A stretch of DNA of 64,000 bases from Achromobacter xylosoxidans A8 (lineage in GTDB: Bacteria > Pseudomonadota > Gammaproteobacteria > Burkholderiales > Burkholderiaceae_B): positions 5,828,001-5,892,000 of the forward strand of contig NC_014640.1 in assembly GCF_000165835.1 (NCBI RefSeq). The letters are read 5' to 3'. Shown piece after piece: positions 9,479 to 18,636 of this stretch. Every line of letters begins with the position of its first letter. The stretch's first letter is position 1. The notes under the pieces are model-generated. The model was not told the origin of the DNA, made no database searches, and saw only the letters and a list, made by a program, of their open reading frames with translations. The position numbers and the translations under genes are program-made.

Positions 9479-10837
9479 ATGCTCACACTGACCTGCCTGG
9501 GCGGCGCCGGTACCGTCACCGGCTCCAAGCACCTGCTGAGCCACGCGGACACCCGCCTGCTGATCGATTGCGGCCTGTTCCAGGGCCTGAAGAACCTGCG
9601 GGAACTCAACTGGCAGAGCTTGCCCCTGTCGCCGGCCGACATCGACGCGGTAGTGCTGACGCATGCCCACCTCGATCATTGCGGCTACCTGCCGCGGCTG
9701 GTGGCCGAGGGCTTCAAGGGCAAGATCCACGCCACGCCCGCGACCCGCGATGTCGCGGAGCTGATCCTGCTGGACAGCGCCAACCTGCAGGAAAAGGATG
9801 CGGACTTCGCCAACCGCAAAGGCTTTTCCAAGCACAAACCGGCGCTGCCGCTTTATCGCGTGGCCGACGCCGAACGCGCGCTGACGCGCTTTGCCGACGT
9901 GGCGCTGCACCAGGAGACCGCCCTGCCCGGCGGCGCGACGCTGACCTTGCGCCGCGCCGGCCACATCCTGGGCGCGACCACCGCGCAGATCGACATCGGC
10001 GGCATGCGCGTGGTGTTCTCCGGCGACCTGGGCCGCTACGACGATCCGGTGATGCACGATCCCGAACCTGTGCCGCGCGCCGACTACATCGTCATCGAGT
10101 CCACCTACGGCAACCGGCGCCATGATCCCGCCGATCCGGTCGAGGCCCTGGGCGCCGTCATCGAACGCACCGTGCAGCGCGGCGGCACAGTGGTCATCCC
10201 CGCCTTCGCCGTGGGCCGGGCGCAGACCCTGATCCACGCACTGTGGACGCTGCGCCAGGCCGGCCGGCTGCGGAACGTCCCGGTCTATCTGGACAGCCCC
10301 ATGGCGACCAGCGCCACCGAACTGCTGGACCGCCATGCAGGGGAACACAAGCTGTCCCCGCGCGAGTACGAAGCCGCCTGCGCCGCCGTAACCTACGTGC
10401 GGGATGTCGAGGAATCCAAGGCGCTGTCGGCCAACCGCTACCCCAAGGTCATCATCTCGGCCAGCGGCATGGCCACGGGCGGGCGGGTGCTGCACCACAT
10501 CGCCGCCTTTGGCAACGACCACCGCAACACCCTGCTCTTTTCCGGCTTCCAGGCAGCCGGCACGCGCGGCCGCAAGCTGCTCGACGGCGCCACCGAAACC
10601 AAGATCTACGGCCAGTGGACGCCCATCAAGGCCGAAGTCGCCGAACTGCCCATGCTGTCGGCCCACGCCGACAGCGATGAACTGATGCGCTGGCTGTCCG
10701 GCTTTCAAGAAGCGCCGCGGCGCGTCTTCATCGTCCATGGCGAACCCGAGGCCTCCGAGGCCCTGCGCGAGCGCATCGAACGCGAACTCAGCTGGCACGC
10801 CACCGTGCCGCTGCAGGACCACAGATATGAACTGTGA
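9479..10837 (+). CDS. Beta-CASP metallo-beta-lactamase-fold nuclease (RNA specificity/RMMBL type)
   Basis: 452 residues with the complete architecture of the bacterial Ysh1/CPSF-like family: metallo-beta-lactamase motif THAHLDH at residues 61-67, SGDLGRYDDP, the beta-CASP segment beginning ESTYGNR, SASGMATGGRVLHH, and SAHAD followed by the RMMBL tail ending in HGEPEAS. Members are zinc-dependent hydrolases, usually RNases with endo- and/or 5' exonuclease activity; the substrate of this one is unknown. I use ATG 9479 (AAGGA 4 bases upstream, family-typical MLTLTCLGG start); an ATG at 9461 overlapping the phosphoketolase stop would add six residues. The tight arrangement implies co-transcription and probably translational coupling with the phosphoketolase-like gene. 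Confidence 0.9.
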   Translation: MLTLTCLGGAGTVTGSKHLLSHADTRLLIDCGLFQGLKNLRELNWQSLPLSPADIDAVVLTHAHLDHCGYLPRLVAEGFKGKIHATPATRDVAELILLDSANLQEKDADFANRKGFSKHKPALPLYRVADAERALTRFADVALHQETALPGGATLTLRRAGHILGATTAQIDIGGMRVVFSGDLGRYDDPVMHDPEPVPRADYIVIESTYGNRRHDPADPVEALGAVIERTVQRGGTVVIPAFAVGRAQTLIHALWTLRQAGRLRNVPVYLDSPMATSATELLDRHAGEHKLSPREYEAACAAVTYVRDVEESKALSANRYPKVIISASGMATGGRVLHHIAAFGNDHRNTLLFSGFQAAGTRGRKLLDGATETKIYGQWTPIKAEVAELPMLSAHADSDELMRWLSGFQEAPRRVFIVHGEPEASEALRERIERELSWHATVPLQDHRYEL

Positions 10838-10843
10838 GCAGCG

Positions 10844-10875
10844 TCCCCGGCTGAAACTGCGCGCCAGGCCGGGGA
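10844..10875. terminator. Hairpin between convergent genes
   Basis: TCCCCGGC and GCCGGGGA form a perfect 8-bp stem with a 16-base loop between the converging MBL nuclease and TonB receptor genes. There is no T-run, so terminator function is tentative. Confidence 0.4.
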
Positions 10876-10908
10876 TATCGCCACGAATGCCGCCTGAAGC
10901 CCGCCCCG

Positions 10909-13116
10909 TCAAAACTCCATCGAGGCGGAAAGCATGAAGGTGCGCGGCGCGCCCAGGGCCAGGCTCGACAATTGCGGCATGCCCCAATAGGCCTTGTTCG
11001 TCAGATTGTTGACGGCGGCTCGCAGCACGATCGGGCGGTCGGCCACTCTGGTGGCGTAGCGCGCGCCCACGTCATAGGTCGTCCGTCCCGCCACCGACAG
11101 CGAGTTGTCGGCGCTGATGTACTGCTTGGAAACGGAGGTCGCATTGGCCGTCAGCGTCAGGCCTTGCAGCGCCGGCACATCCCATTCCACGCCCAGCTTG
11201 CCCTGGAGCTTGGGAACGCCGGTGGCCTGCTTGCCTTCGTTGGCGGCGACAGCAGTTTTGGTCACCTTGGGATTGATGTACGCGACCCCGCCCATCAGCC
11301 GCAAGCCACGCATCGGCTCGCCGAAGAAGCCCCATTCCACGCCCTGGTTGCGCTGCTCGCCGCCAAACGAGAACACGTTGGTGACGGGGTCCGTATAGCT
11401 GCTGGGCCGCTTGATCTCGAACAGGCTGACGGTATGGGTGAAATCCCCCAGATCGACCTTGATGCCGAGCTCCGTCTGCTTGGTCTTGTAGGGCGGGAAC
11501 AGCTCCCCGGCGTTGGCGGCGGTGACTGGTGCGGTCTGGCCCTTGCTCAAGCCTTCGATGTAATTGGCGTACACGGAAATGTTGTCGGTCGCCTTGATCA
11601 GCAGCGCGGCGGCGGGCGTGGTGGCGCTGGCATCGTAGCGGCTGGTCCGCGCCCCGGTCGCGACGCTGTAGTTGTCGGTGCGGACCTCCTGCCGCCGCGC
11701 GCCCAGCGTCAGCTGCACCCGGTCCTCCGCGAAGGACAAGGTATCAGCCAGGCCGTAGCTGACCAGGCGGGTCTTGCTATGCAGGATCGGCGGCCAACTG
11801 GTGGCTGGCGCCGGCCCCCAGACCGGGTTGTAGATGTTGGTGACCCAGTCCGCCCCAGGCACCGTCCGGCGGCCGTAGTCGCGCTGGTTGTCCGAGTAGT
11901 ACGTGGCATTCAGCACCCACTGGTGCTTGATGCCGCCAGTCTGCAGCTTGCCCCGCAAGCCGGCCTCTCCCGACGTTTTCTTCACGTTCATGTTCAACTG
12001 GCCCATCGAAGTGCGATAGTCGCCCGCCTCGTTGAACACCTGCGCCACCATGGCGCCGTTGTAGGTGTACTCGGACCGGCTCGTGCCCACCGCTGCGTAG
12101 GCCATCAGCTTGTCGCTCACGTCGAATTCGCCGCGGATCATGGCCGCCTTGTCCTGGTTCTTCACGTAGGCCCAGTCCGGATTCAGCAGGGTTTCGGGCT
12201 TGGGCGGCTTGGGCACGCCTATGCCCGGCGCCAGGTTGATGCCTCGGGTCACGCCGTCCACACGCTCATCGCTGTCATACATATCGATGGAAACGCGCGC
12301 GCGTTCGCCGCGCCAGTCCAGGCCCAACGCGGCCAGTTGCGCCTTTTTTTTCTGGTGATCGACTGCGCCATCGCCATCTCTGTACATGCCGTTAAAGCGC
12401 ACGCCAAACTGCTGGTTCTCGCCGAAACGCCTTCCCAGGTCTATGTGCCCGCCGAACTGCGAATCCGACATGTAGGTGGTGGTCAGGCGCGTCAGAGGCT
12501 CCGCGCCTGCGCGCTTGGGCACCAGGTTGACGGTGCCGCCTACGGAACCGCCGGGCGGCATGCCGTTCAGCAATGCGGACGGCCCTTTCAGGACTTCGAT
12601 GCGCTCGAACATTTCCGGCGAGGTCCGGTAGTACGGCGCCATGCCGAACAGCCCGCCAAATGAAATATCAGTGGTGCTGGAGCTGAAACCGCGGATCGAG
12701 TAGTTCTCGCTCCAGGCGCCGGTCACGCCGTTGCTGAACACCGAAGGATCGGTCCTGGCGATCACATCGGTGATGTCCTGGGCTTGCAGGTCCTCGATGT
12801 ACTTTTCCGTGTAGCTGATGACGGAGAACGGCGTATCCATGAAATCGCGGTCGCCCAGAAAGCCCGCGCGGCCCCCATAGGTCACCTGCCCGCCCGCGTA
12901 GGGCGTGGCCGGCGCATCGGCCTGGCCGGTCACCGTCACGGCCGGCAGCGTTTTCACCGCCGCCTCGGCGGTCTGCTGGGCCCACGCCGCGGGAGCGGCG
13001 CCCAAGGTCAGTCCGAACAATGCTGCAGTCAGATGGTTGAGGGAAAGGACGGGGGTTGCGTACCTGGCGTGCAAGGAAGGACGTGCGACGCGGCCGCTAT
13101 GGCGACGTTTGCTCAT
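10909..13116 (-). CDS. TonB-dependent siderophore receptor
   Basis: 735 residues. Signal peptide to about residue 46 (AAPAAWA|QQ). A plug domain follows directly (DTPFSVISYTEKYIEDLQ, YSIRGFSS, IEVLKGPSALLNG, GGTVNLVPKR), then a 22-strand barrel ending in aromatic Phe (MLSASMEF), the outer-membrane assembly signal. There is no N-terminal STN signalling domain, so it should import without transmembrane induction. Likely role: energised uptake of a ferric siderophore across the outer membrane for the ABC transporters upstream. Start ATG with GGAGC about 8 bases upstream. It is separated by 100 bp with a Fur-like site from the binding-protein gene, so it can be transcribed on its own. The coding strand contains an A8 run (12344-12351), unusual in this GC-rich DNA. 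Confidence 0.92.
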   Translation of the reverse strand: MSKRRHSGRVARPSLHARYATPVLSLNHLTAALFGLTLGAAPAAWAQQTAEAAVKTLPAVTVTGQADAPATPYAGGQVTYGGRAGFLGDRDFMDTPFSVISYTEKYIEDLQAQDITDVIARTDPSVFSNGVTGAWSENYSIRGFSSSTTDISFGGLFGMAPYYRTSPEMFERIEVLKGPSALLNGMPPGGSVGGTVNLVPKRAGAEPLTRLTTTYMSDSQFGGHIDLGRRFGENQQFGVRFNGMYRDGDGAVDHQKKKAQLAALGLDWRGERARVSIDMYDSDERVDGVTRGINLAPGIGVPKPPKPETLLNPDWAYVKNQDKAAMIRGEFDVSDKLMAYAAVGTSRSEYTYNGAMVAQVFNEAGDYRTSMGQLNMNVKKTSGEAGLRGKLQTGGIKHQWVLNATYYSDNQRDYGRRTVPGADWVTNIYNPVWGPAPATSWPPILHSKTRLVSYGLADTLSFAEDRVQLTLGARRQEVRTDNYSVATGARTSRYDASATTPAAALLIKATDNISVYANYIEGLSKGQTAPVTAANAGELFPPYKTKQTELGIKVDLGDFTHTVSLFEIKRPSSYTDPVTNVFSFGGEQRNQGVEWGFFGEPMRGLRLMGGVAYINPKVTKTAVAANEGKQATGVPKLQGKLGVEWDVPALQGLTLTANATSVSKQYISADNSLSVAGRTTYDVGARYATRVADRPIVLRAAVNNLTNKAYWGMPQLSSLALGAPRTFMLSASMEF

Positions 13117-13165
13117 GGAATGCTCCGTTCAGTTGAGCTTTAGGTCGCCTTCGACATCAGGCGAC

Positions 13166-13184
13166 TGGGAATCATTTACATATG
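13166..13184. promoter_or_regulatory. Candidate Fur box upstream of the TonB receptor gene
   Basis: TGGGAATCATTTACATATG resembles proteobacterial Fur sites of the form GAGAATNATTNNCATT. It lies 50-68 bp upstream of the receptor start in the only intergenic gap of the locus. Judged by eye, not by matrix score. Confidence 0.5.
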
Positions 13185-13216
13185 AACCGGCAACTTGCCC
13201 CGATCCGCGGACGGCC

Positions 13217-14224
13217 TCAGTTCTGGTAGGCCTTGATGACGTCGTCGATCATGAGCTTCAGCGAGTTCACGCTGGCGGCCATGACGTACCAGGCTTGCGC
13301 ATCGGCGAAGACCACGCGGCCGTGCTGGAAGGCGGCGGTCTGGCGTAAGAGCGGATTGGTCAAGGTCTCGGCGTTCAAGGTGGGGCCGCGCTCCATCACC
13401 GCGGTGCGATCCACCACGTAGAGGATGTCGGGATTGGCTTGCTGGATGAACTCGCTGGAGATGGGCTGGCCGTGCAGGCCGGCCTCGGCGGTGGGGCTGG
13501 CGGGCTTCACGCCCAGGGCCTTGAAAATGAAGCCGTAGCGCGACTGCATGCCGAATGAACTGAAGGCGCCGTTGTTGTGCAGCACGATGAGCGCTCTTTC
13601 GGGACGGTCCTGGATGAGGCGCTTCGCCTCCTGGACCTTGGCGTCGAGTTCGGCGGACTTGCCGCGGGCCAGGCTTTCCTTTTCAAAGATGCGCCCCAGC
13701 GTCAGGAGGTGGTCCTTGATGATCTCGATGTGATTGGCCTCGCTGTCCCGGTAGTCCACGTCGAAGTGGATGGTCGGAGCGATCTCGCTCAATTCCTTGT
13801 AGTGGTTGGCCTGCAGCGAGGTGATCAGAATCAGGTCTGGCTTGGCTGCGTGCACCCGTTCCAGATTGGGCTGGACGATAGCGCCCACGTCCAGCACGTC
13901 CGGCGCATCCTTGTACTTGGCAAGAAAATTCGGCACGAAGTCCTTCGGCATGCCGGCGACCGGTACGCCCAACTGGTCGAGGAAGTCCACCTCGTTCATA
14001 TCCAGGGCCACCACGCGCTGTGGCAGCTTGCTGATCACGGTGGTCCCCAGCTTGTGCTGCACCGTGACAGTTTCGTAGGCGCGCTGCGTCGATGGGCTGG
14101 CGGCGGCCGGCTGTGCCGCCGCCTTCGGCGATTCGGCCGCTTCCTGGCCGCAGCCCTGCACCGCGGCCGCCGCGGCGGCCAGCAGGGCAAACGCCCATGC
14201 CCGGCGTCCGTGCTTGAGGATCAT
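13217..14224 (-). CDS. Siderophore ABC transporter periplasmic binding lipoprotein
   Basis: 335 residues of the FatB/YclQ-like iron-siderophore binding family. The N-terminus is a lipoprotein signal with lipobox VQGC (Cys 25). The body shows the two-lobed class III binding-protein pattern: PQRVVALDMNEVDFLDQLGVP near residue 65, VGAIVQPNLERVHAAKPDLILITS, the long backbone helix region, and a C-terminal AFQHGRVVFADAQAWYV. It captures the ferric siderophore in the periplasm and presents it to the FecCD permeases. The ATG at 14224 overlaps the ATPase stop (ATGA) and has AGGAG upstream; an upstream in-frame start inside the ATPase gene is rejected. Confidence 0.92.
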   Translation of the reverse strand: MILKHGRRAWAFALLAAAAAAVQGCGQEAAESPKAAAQPAAASPSTQRAYETVTVQHKLGTTVISKLPQRVVALDMNEVDFLDQLGVPVAGMPKDFVPNFLAKYKDAPDVLDVGAIVQPNLERVHAAKPDLILITSLQANHYKELSEIAPTIHFDVDYRDSEANHIEIIKDHLLTLGRIFEKESLARGKSAELDAKVQEAKRLIQDRPERALIVLHNNGAFSSFGMQSRYGFIFKALGVKPASPTAEAGLHGQPISSEFIQQANPDILYVVDRTAVMERGPTLNAETLTNPLLRQTAAFQHGRVVFADAQAWYVMAASVNSLKLMIDDVIKAYQN

Positions 14225-14997
14225 GTCAGTTCTCCTGATGGATTGAAGTAGTTGCACAGACGTCCGCGCGCGCCTTGCGTGATCTCGAAGTCCAGCCCAT
14301 ACAGCTCGCGCAACCGCTCCTCGGTCACGACCTGCGCCACGCTGCCGGCGCTATGCACCGACCCGCCCTTCATCGCGACGATGTGGTCGGAATAGCTGGC
14401 CGCGAAATTGATGTCGTGCACCACCAAGATCACGGTGCGGCCGTGCTCGTCGCACAGGCGGCGCAAGGCGCGCATGATCTGGACCGCATGCTTGATGTCG
14501 AGGTTGTTGAGCGGTTCGTCCAGCAACAGGCAATCCGTCTGCTGGGCGATCGTCATGGCCAGGAACGCCATCTGCCGCTGCCCGCCGCTGAGTTCGTCGA
14601 GATAGGCCGCGCGCAGCGGCTCCAGCGAGAGGAACGCGATGGCCTCGTCGATCAGGCGGCGGTCCTCCTGCGTCAACGCGCCGCGGCTGTAGGGAAACCG
14701 TCCGAAGGCAACGAGCTCTTCCACCGTCAGGCGCAGATTGAAGTCCGGCGATTGGCGCAGGGTGGCGACACGCTTGGCGTAATCGCCGATGCGGATATCC
14801 GACACCCTTGCGCCCTCGATCAGGACCTCGCCCTGGCTGGGTTCCAGCAGGCGGGCAGCCATCATCAGCAAGGTCGTCTTGCCCGCGCCGTTGGGACCGA
14901 TTAGCGAGGTCAGCCGTCCTGCGGGAAACTGCAGGCTCACATCGCGCAGCACGGTCTTCGGACCATAGTTTTTCGAGAGATTCCGGATCGTGATCAT
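14221..14997 (-). CDS. Iron-siderophore ABC transporter ATPase
   Basis: 258 residues, a single FepC/FecE-like nucleotide-binding domain: Walker A GPNGAGKTT (34-42), Q-loop RQSPDF (81-86), signature LSGGQRQ (136-142), Walker B CLLLDEP (156-162), D-loop NNLD and the switch His in VVHDIN. It powers the two FecCD permeases encoded just upstream. Its ATG overlaps the stop of the permease (ATGA) and its own TGA overlaps the binding-protein start, so the genes are translationally coupled. Confidence 0.95.
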   Translation of the reverse strand: MITIRNLSKNYGPKTVLRDVSLQFPAGRLTSLIGPNGAGKTTLLMMAARLLEPSQGEVLIEGARVSDIRIGDYAKRVATLRQSPDFNLRLTVEELVAFGRFPYSRGALTQEDRRLIDEAIAFLSLEPLRAAYLDELSGGQRQMAFLAMTIAQQTDCLLLDEPLNNLDIKHAVQIMRALRRLCDEHGRTVILVVHDINFAASYSDHIVAMKGGSVHSAGSVAQVVTEERLRELYGLDFEITQGARGRLCNYFNPSGELT

Positions 14998-15944
14998 GCC
15001 GTTCCCCGCGAGCGCGCCATCAGCGCCAGGAACCACGCGCCGCACACCAGGTTGACCAGGATGCCTACGCTGGTCCGGTAGTTGAAGAGATGTTCGACCG
15101 CAAGCTGGGCCAGGATGAAGATGGCGATGGCGATGGCGCAGCCGGTGGACAACGTGGCCCGGTGCCGGCGCGTACGCGTCAAGGCATAGGCCATGTTGGC
15201 GACGAAGATGCCCATGAACGCCGTGGGTCCGAGCAGGCTGGTCGACACCGCGACCAGCACCGCGATCAGCGCCAGATGCCGTCGCAAAACGCGCTGATAG
15301 TCCACACCCAGGGAAACGGCCTGGTCGCGCCCCAGGGAGATCACGTCCAGCGTCGGCAAGCTCTTGACGCCCGCCAGGCACACGCCCGCGACGATGAGGG
15401 CGGACACGAGCAGTTGCCCGGGCTCTGCCTTGTTGAAAGAGGCCTGGGTAAAGCCCAGCAGCATGGAGAACTCGCCTGGACTGGTCTTCAGCTGCACGAA
15501 CTGCGTGAAGGTGCCGATCACCATCGTCAGCACCAACCCCACCAGCAGCAGGAAGTACACGTTCTGCCTGCCGTCGCGGAACAGCCAGCGATGGATGATC
15601 CATGAGTAGGCCAGCATCAGCAGCACCGACAGGAAGAAGTTGCCGTTCGCGCCGAGCAGGGCCAGGCTCTGCGCTCCCATGGCCAGGATCATGAGGGACT
15701 GGAACAGCAGGTAGACAGCCTCGTATCCCATGATGGCCGGCGTCAGGATCCGGTTGCCGGCAAGGGTCTGGAACACGATGGACGACCAGGCAATGCAGAC
15801 GCCGCCGATGAGCATGGCCGCCAAGCGCGCGAGCCGCTTGGGGATGATGTAGCCGAAGTCGAAGTTGGAGCGGAAGAACAGGAAAGCCAGGGCCAATGCA
15901 ATGACCGCCATCCACACCGCTCGCCGGGAGGCTGCAAGCATCAC
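14994..15944 (-). CDS. FecCD-family iron-siderophore permease (second subunit)
   Basis: 316 residues, about nine hydrophobic segments, with FecCD hallmarks LTPAIMGYEAVYLLFQS, FTQASFNKAEP, LGRDQAVSLGVDY and GPTAFMGIFVANMAY near residue 240. It pairs with the other permease to form the inner-membrane channel of a type II ABC importer. The sequence is closest in feel to the YclO/FatC-type branch (inference). Start overlaps the stop of the upstream permease by ATGA; M2 at 15941 is an alternative. Confidence 0.93.
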   Translation of the reverse strand: MMLAASRRAVWMAVIALALAFLFFRSNFDFGYIIPKRLARLAAMLIGGVCIAWSSIVFQTLAGNRILTPAIMGYEAVYLLFQSLMILAMGAQSLALLGANGNFFLSVLLMLAYSWIIHRWLFRDGRQNVYFLLLVGLVLTMVIGTFTQFVQLKTSPGEFSMLLGFTQASFNKAEPGQLLVSALIVAGVCLAGVKSLPTLDVISLGRDQAVSLGVDYQRVLRRHLALIAVLVAVSTSLLGPTAFMGIFVANMAYALTRTRRHRATLSTGCAIAIAIFILAQLAVEHLFNYRTSVGILVNLVCGAWFLALMARSRGTA

Positions 15945-16882
15945 CTGTGCCTCCAGAAGATCAGCAGGAGGAACAGCACGCCTCCCACCCCGCCCGCGGT
16001 CAGGCCGATAGGCACTTCGAACGGGTAGATCAGCAGGCGGCCAAGGATGTCGCAGGCCAGCAGCAGCGAGGCGCCGCCCAACGCCACGATGGGCAGGGTG
16101 CGGCCCAGGTTGTCGCCGTAGCGCAGCGCGACCAGATTCGGAATGACCAGTCCCACGAAAGGAATGGCGCCGACCGTGATCACCGTGGCGGACACGGTGA
16201 CGGCCACCAGCAGCAGCCCCAGCGCCACGGTGGCTGGATAGTTCAGGCCCAGGCTTGCGGCCATGCCTTCACCCATGCCGAGCACGGTGAAGCGGTGCGC
16301 GTACAGATAGGTCAGCGCGACGATGGGCAGGATCAGGTAGATGATCTCGTAGTTGCCCTGCACGATCTTGGAAAAATCGCCCAGCAGCCAGCCCTGCATG
16401 CTCTGCATGATGTTGTTGCGATAGGCGTAGAACTCCGCCATGGCGCTCAACACGCCGCCGTACATCAGGCCGATCACCGGCACCAGCACCGTGTTCTTGA
16501 ATTTGACGCGGCGGACGATGGCCACGAACAGCAGGCTGGCCGCTAAGCAGAAGCCCAATGCGAACAGCATGCGGCCCGCCGTCCCGGCGGCGGGCATGAG
16601 CAGCATCGATGCCAGTATGCCGAGCTTGGCCGCGTCCAGTCCGCCCGAGGTTGCGGGTTCAACGAACTTGTTGCGCACGATGTGCTGGAGGATCACGCCG
16701 CAGACGGCCAAGCCGATGCCCGTCAGCACCACCGCCGCCAGACGCGGCAGCCGGCTCGCCGTCAGTGTCAGCCAGGCGTCGCCCGACAGCGAGAACAGCT
16801 GCGGCCATGCGATCTGGCGCGCGCCCACCAGCAGCGACGCGCCGCAAAGCACGATGAACAGGCCGAACAAGCTTGCGCGCAT
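15941..16882 (-). CDS. FecCD-family iron-siderophore permease (first subunit)
   Basis: 313 residues with multiple membrane helices and FecCD motifs: SRLPRLAAVVLTGIGLAVCG near residue 40, VEPATSGGLDAAKLG, FSKIVQGNYE, LGMGEGMAASLGLNY and GAIPFVGLVIPNLVALRYG. Partner of the adjacent permease. I place the start at ATG 16882, which overlaps the stop of the ABC half-transporter gene by one base (TGATG); longer in-frame versions read back into that gene and are not credible. Confidence 0.92.
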   Translation of the reverse strand: MRASLFGLFIVLCGASLLVGARQIAWPQLFSLSGDAWLTLTASRLPRLAAVVLTGIGLAVCGVILQHIVRNKFVEPATSGGLDAAKLGILASMLLMPAAGTAGRMLFALGFCLAASLLFVAIVRRVKFKNTVLVPVIGLMYGGVLSAMAEFYAYRNNIMQSMQGWLLGDFSKIVQGNYEIIYLILPIVALTYLYAHRFTVLGMGEGMAASLGLNYPATVALGLLLVAVTVSATVITVGAIPFVGLVIPNLVALRYGDNLGRTLPIVALGGASLLLACDILGRLLIYPFEVPIGLTAGGVGGVLFLLLIFWRHR

Positions 16883-18636
16883 CAGTAACGCGCCCCGGCG
16901 ATACGCCAGCCCTTGGCGGCTTGCCGCTGCGCCAGGAATTGCGCGTATCGCCCCTGGCGCGCGCGCAATGCCATGGGCGTGCCCTGCTCGACGACCCGCC
17001 CGTCCTCCAACACCACGATCTGGTCGGCCATCGCCACCGTGGAGAGCTGATGAGCGATCACCACCAGCGTGCACTGGCCGCGCAGCCGCGCCAGCGTCTC
17101 AGTGATGATGGCCTGATTCTCAGCGTCCAGCGCCGCGGTGGCCTCGTCGAGAAGCAGGATCGGCGCCTGGTTCAGCAGCGCGCGGGCGACGGCGATGCGC
17201 TGGCGCTCGCCGCCGGACAGGCGCGCACCGCCCTCGCCCACCGGCGTGTCCAGCCCTTGCGGCAGGCGCTCGGCGATGCCCGCCAAGCCCGCCTGGTTGG
17301 CGGCCTGCATCAGTTCGGCATCGCTGCAGCCGGGCCTGCCGGCGCGGATGTTGTCGGCAATGGAGCCCGTGAACAGGTAGTTGTCCTGGAAGACCTGGCT
17401 GATCTGGCCCGCCAGCCGCGCACTGGAAATCTGCCGCACATCCACGCCGCCGACCAGCACGCTGCCCTGGCTCGCGTCGAAGAAGCGCGCGATCAGCCGC
17501 GCCAACGTGGTCTTGCCGGAGCCGGATGCGCCGACCAGCGCGGTCATGCTGCCCGGTTCGACGCGCAGATCGACCCCGCGCAGCACCTCGGGCTGATCCT
17601 CGGCATAGCGGAAATGCACATCCCGCAGCTCGATCGACGCATCGCGCGGCTCCTGCGGCGCCGCGGGCTCCGGCAACGGCTGGACGGCGTACAGCGCGTC
17701 CACGGCGTCGAGTTGGCCGCGCGCGCCGCGCAGCACCTCGCCATAGCCGGCCACCTCCAGCAGCGCATCGATGTAGCGGACCGCCAGCAGCAGCGACACG
17801 ATCGCGGCCACGATCTGTCCCGCCGCCAAGGGACTGCCCAGGATGCCGTCGATCCACCAGGCGGCGGCGATCAGCAGAACAGCGAAGACGGCCTGCACGG
17901 CCCAGACGTTGAGCACGGCCGCCCCGGCCGACAACCAGATCAGGCGCGCGCCCGACTGGCGCTGCTGCTCGACGGCCTGTTCGAGCAGGCGCGTGCCGCC
18001 GCCCTCGCCATTGAAGGCGCGCAGCACCGACTGGGCCTGGGCAAACTCGACCATGCGTTGGCTGGCGTCGGCAAAGCGCTGCTGAAAGGCATCATCCGCG
18101 CGCCGCGCCAACCTAGCCGTGAACTGCAGGACACCAGCCAGCAGCGGCAGCGCAGCCAGCGCGATCAGCCCCAGCAGCCAGTGCTGCGCAAACAGGGCCG
18201 CGACCAGCACCGCGGGCGTCACCACGCCGGCGATGACGGGAGTGAAGACGTGCGCGGGAAGCTGCGCCAGGGACATCATGCCCTGCGTCACGAGATGCCC
18301 CAGACGGGCCGTGTTCGCCGCCGTGAACCAGCCCACCGGCAGGCTCGCGACATGGTCGCCAAGACGATGGCGGGCGTCCTGCAGAATGGCGACGCCGACC
18401 CGCACGCCGGCCCGCTCCACACGGCGGCGCAGGCCCCAGCACAGCGCCACTCCGGCCAACAGCGCGGCCAGCCACGGCGCGGCCGCCCTCACGTTGCCTT
18501 CGAGCAGATGCGTGAGTAGCGGCACCAGCGCCGTAATCGTCAGTCCGCACAGCGCGCCGTAGGCGATGGCCATCGAGACGTAACGGCGCAGGACGGACGC
18601 ATCCTTGCCGAGCAGCAGCATGAAGGTCTTCAGCAT
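16882..18636 (-). CDS. ABC exporter-fold half-transporter, probable siderophore importer subunit B (IrtB/YbtQ-like)
   Basis: 584 residues: a six-helix exporter-type membrane domain (about 1-300) and an ATPase domain with Walker A GASGSGKTT (369-377), signature LSGGERQR and Walker B LLLDEATAALD. The family includes the YbtP/YbtQ and IrtA/IrtB half-transporters, which have exporter folds but take up Fe-siderophores, and also true siderophore exporters. Its position between a second half-transporter and a complete FecCD importer argues for siderophore traffic; direction is an inference. Start ATG 18636 with GAGGAGG upstream. Overlaps the upstream half-transporter gene by 7 bp, consistent with equimolar heterodimer synthesis. 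Confidence 0.88.
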   Translation of the reverse strand: MLKTFMLLLGKDASVLRRYVSMAIAYGALCGLTITALVPLLTHLLEGNVRAAAPWLAALLAGVALCWGLRRRVERAGVRVGVAILQDARHRLGDHVASLPVGWFTAANTARLGHLVTQGMMSLAQLPAHVFTPVIAGVVTPAVLVAALFAQHWLLGLIALAALPLLAGVLQFTARLARRADDAFQQRFADASQRMVEFAQAQSVLRAFNGEGGGTRLLEQAVEQQRQSGARLIWLSAGAAVLNVWAVQAVFAVLLIAAAWWIDGILGSPLAAGQIVAAIVSLLLAVRYIDALLEVAGYGEVLRGARGQLDAVDALYAVQPLPEPAAPQEPRDASIELRDVHFRYAEDQPEVLRGVDLRVEPGSMTALVGASGSGKTTLARLIARFFDASQGSVLVGGVDVRQISSARLAGQISQVFQDNYLFTGSIADNIRAGRPGCSDAELMQAANQAGLAGIAERLPQGLDTPVGEGGARLSGGERQRIAVARALLNQAPILLLDEATAALDAENQAIITETLARLRGQCTLVVIAHQLSTVAMADQIVVLEDGRVVEQGTPMALRARQGRYAQFLAQRQAAKGWRIAGARY

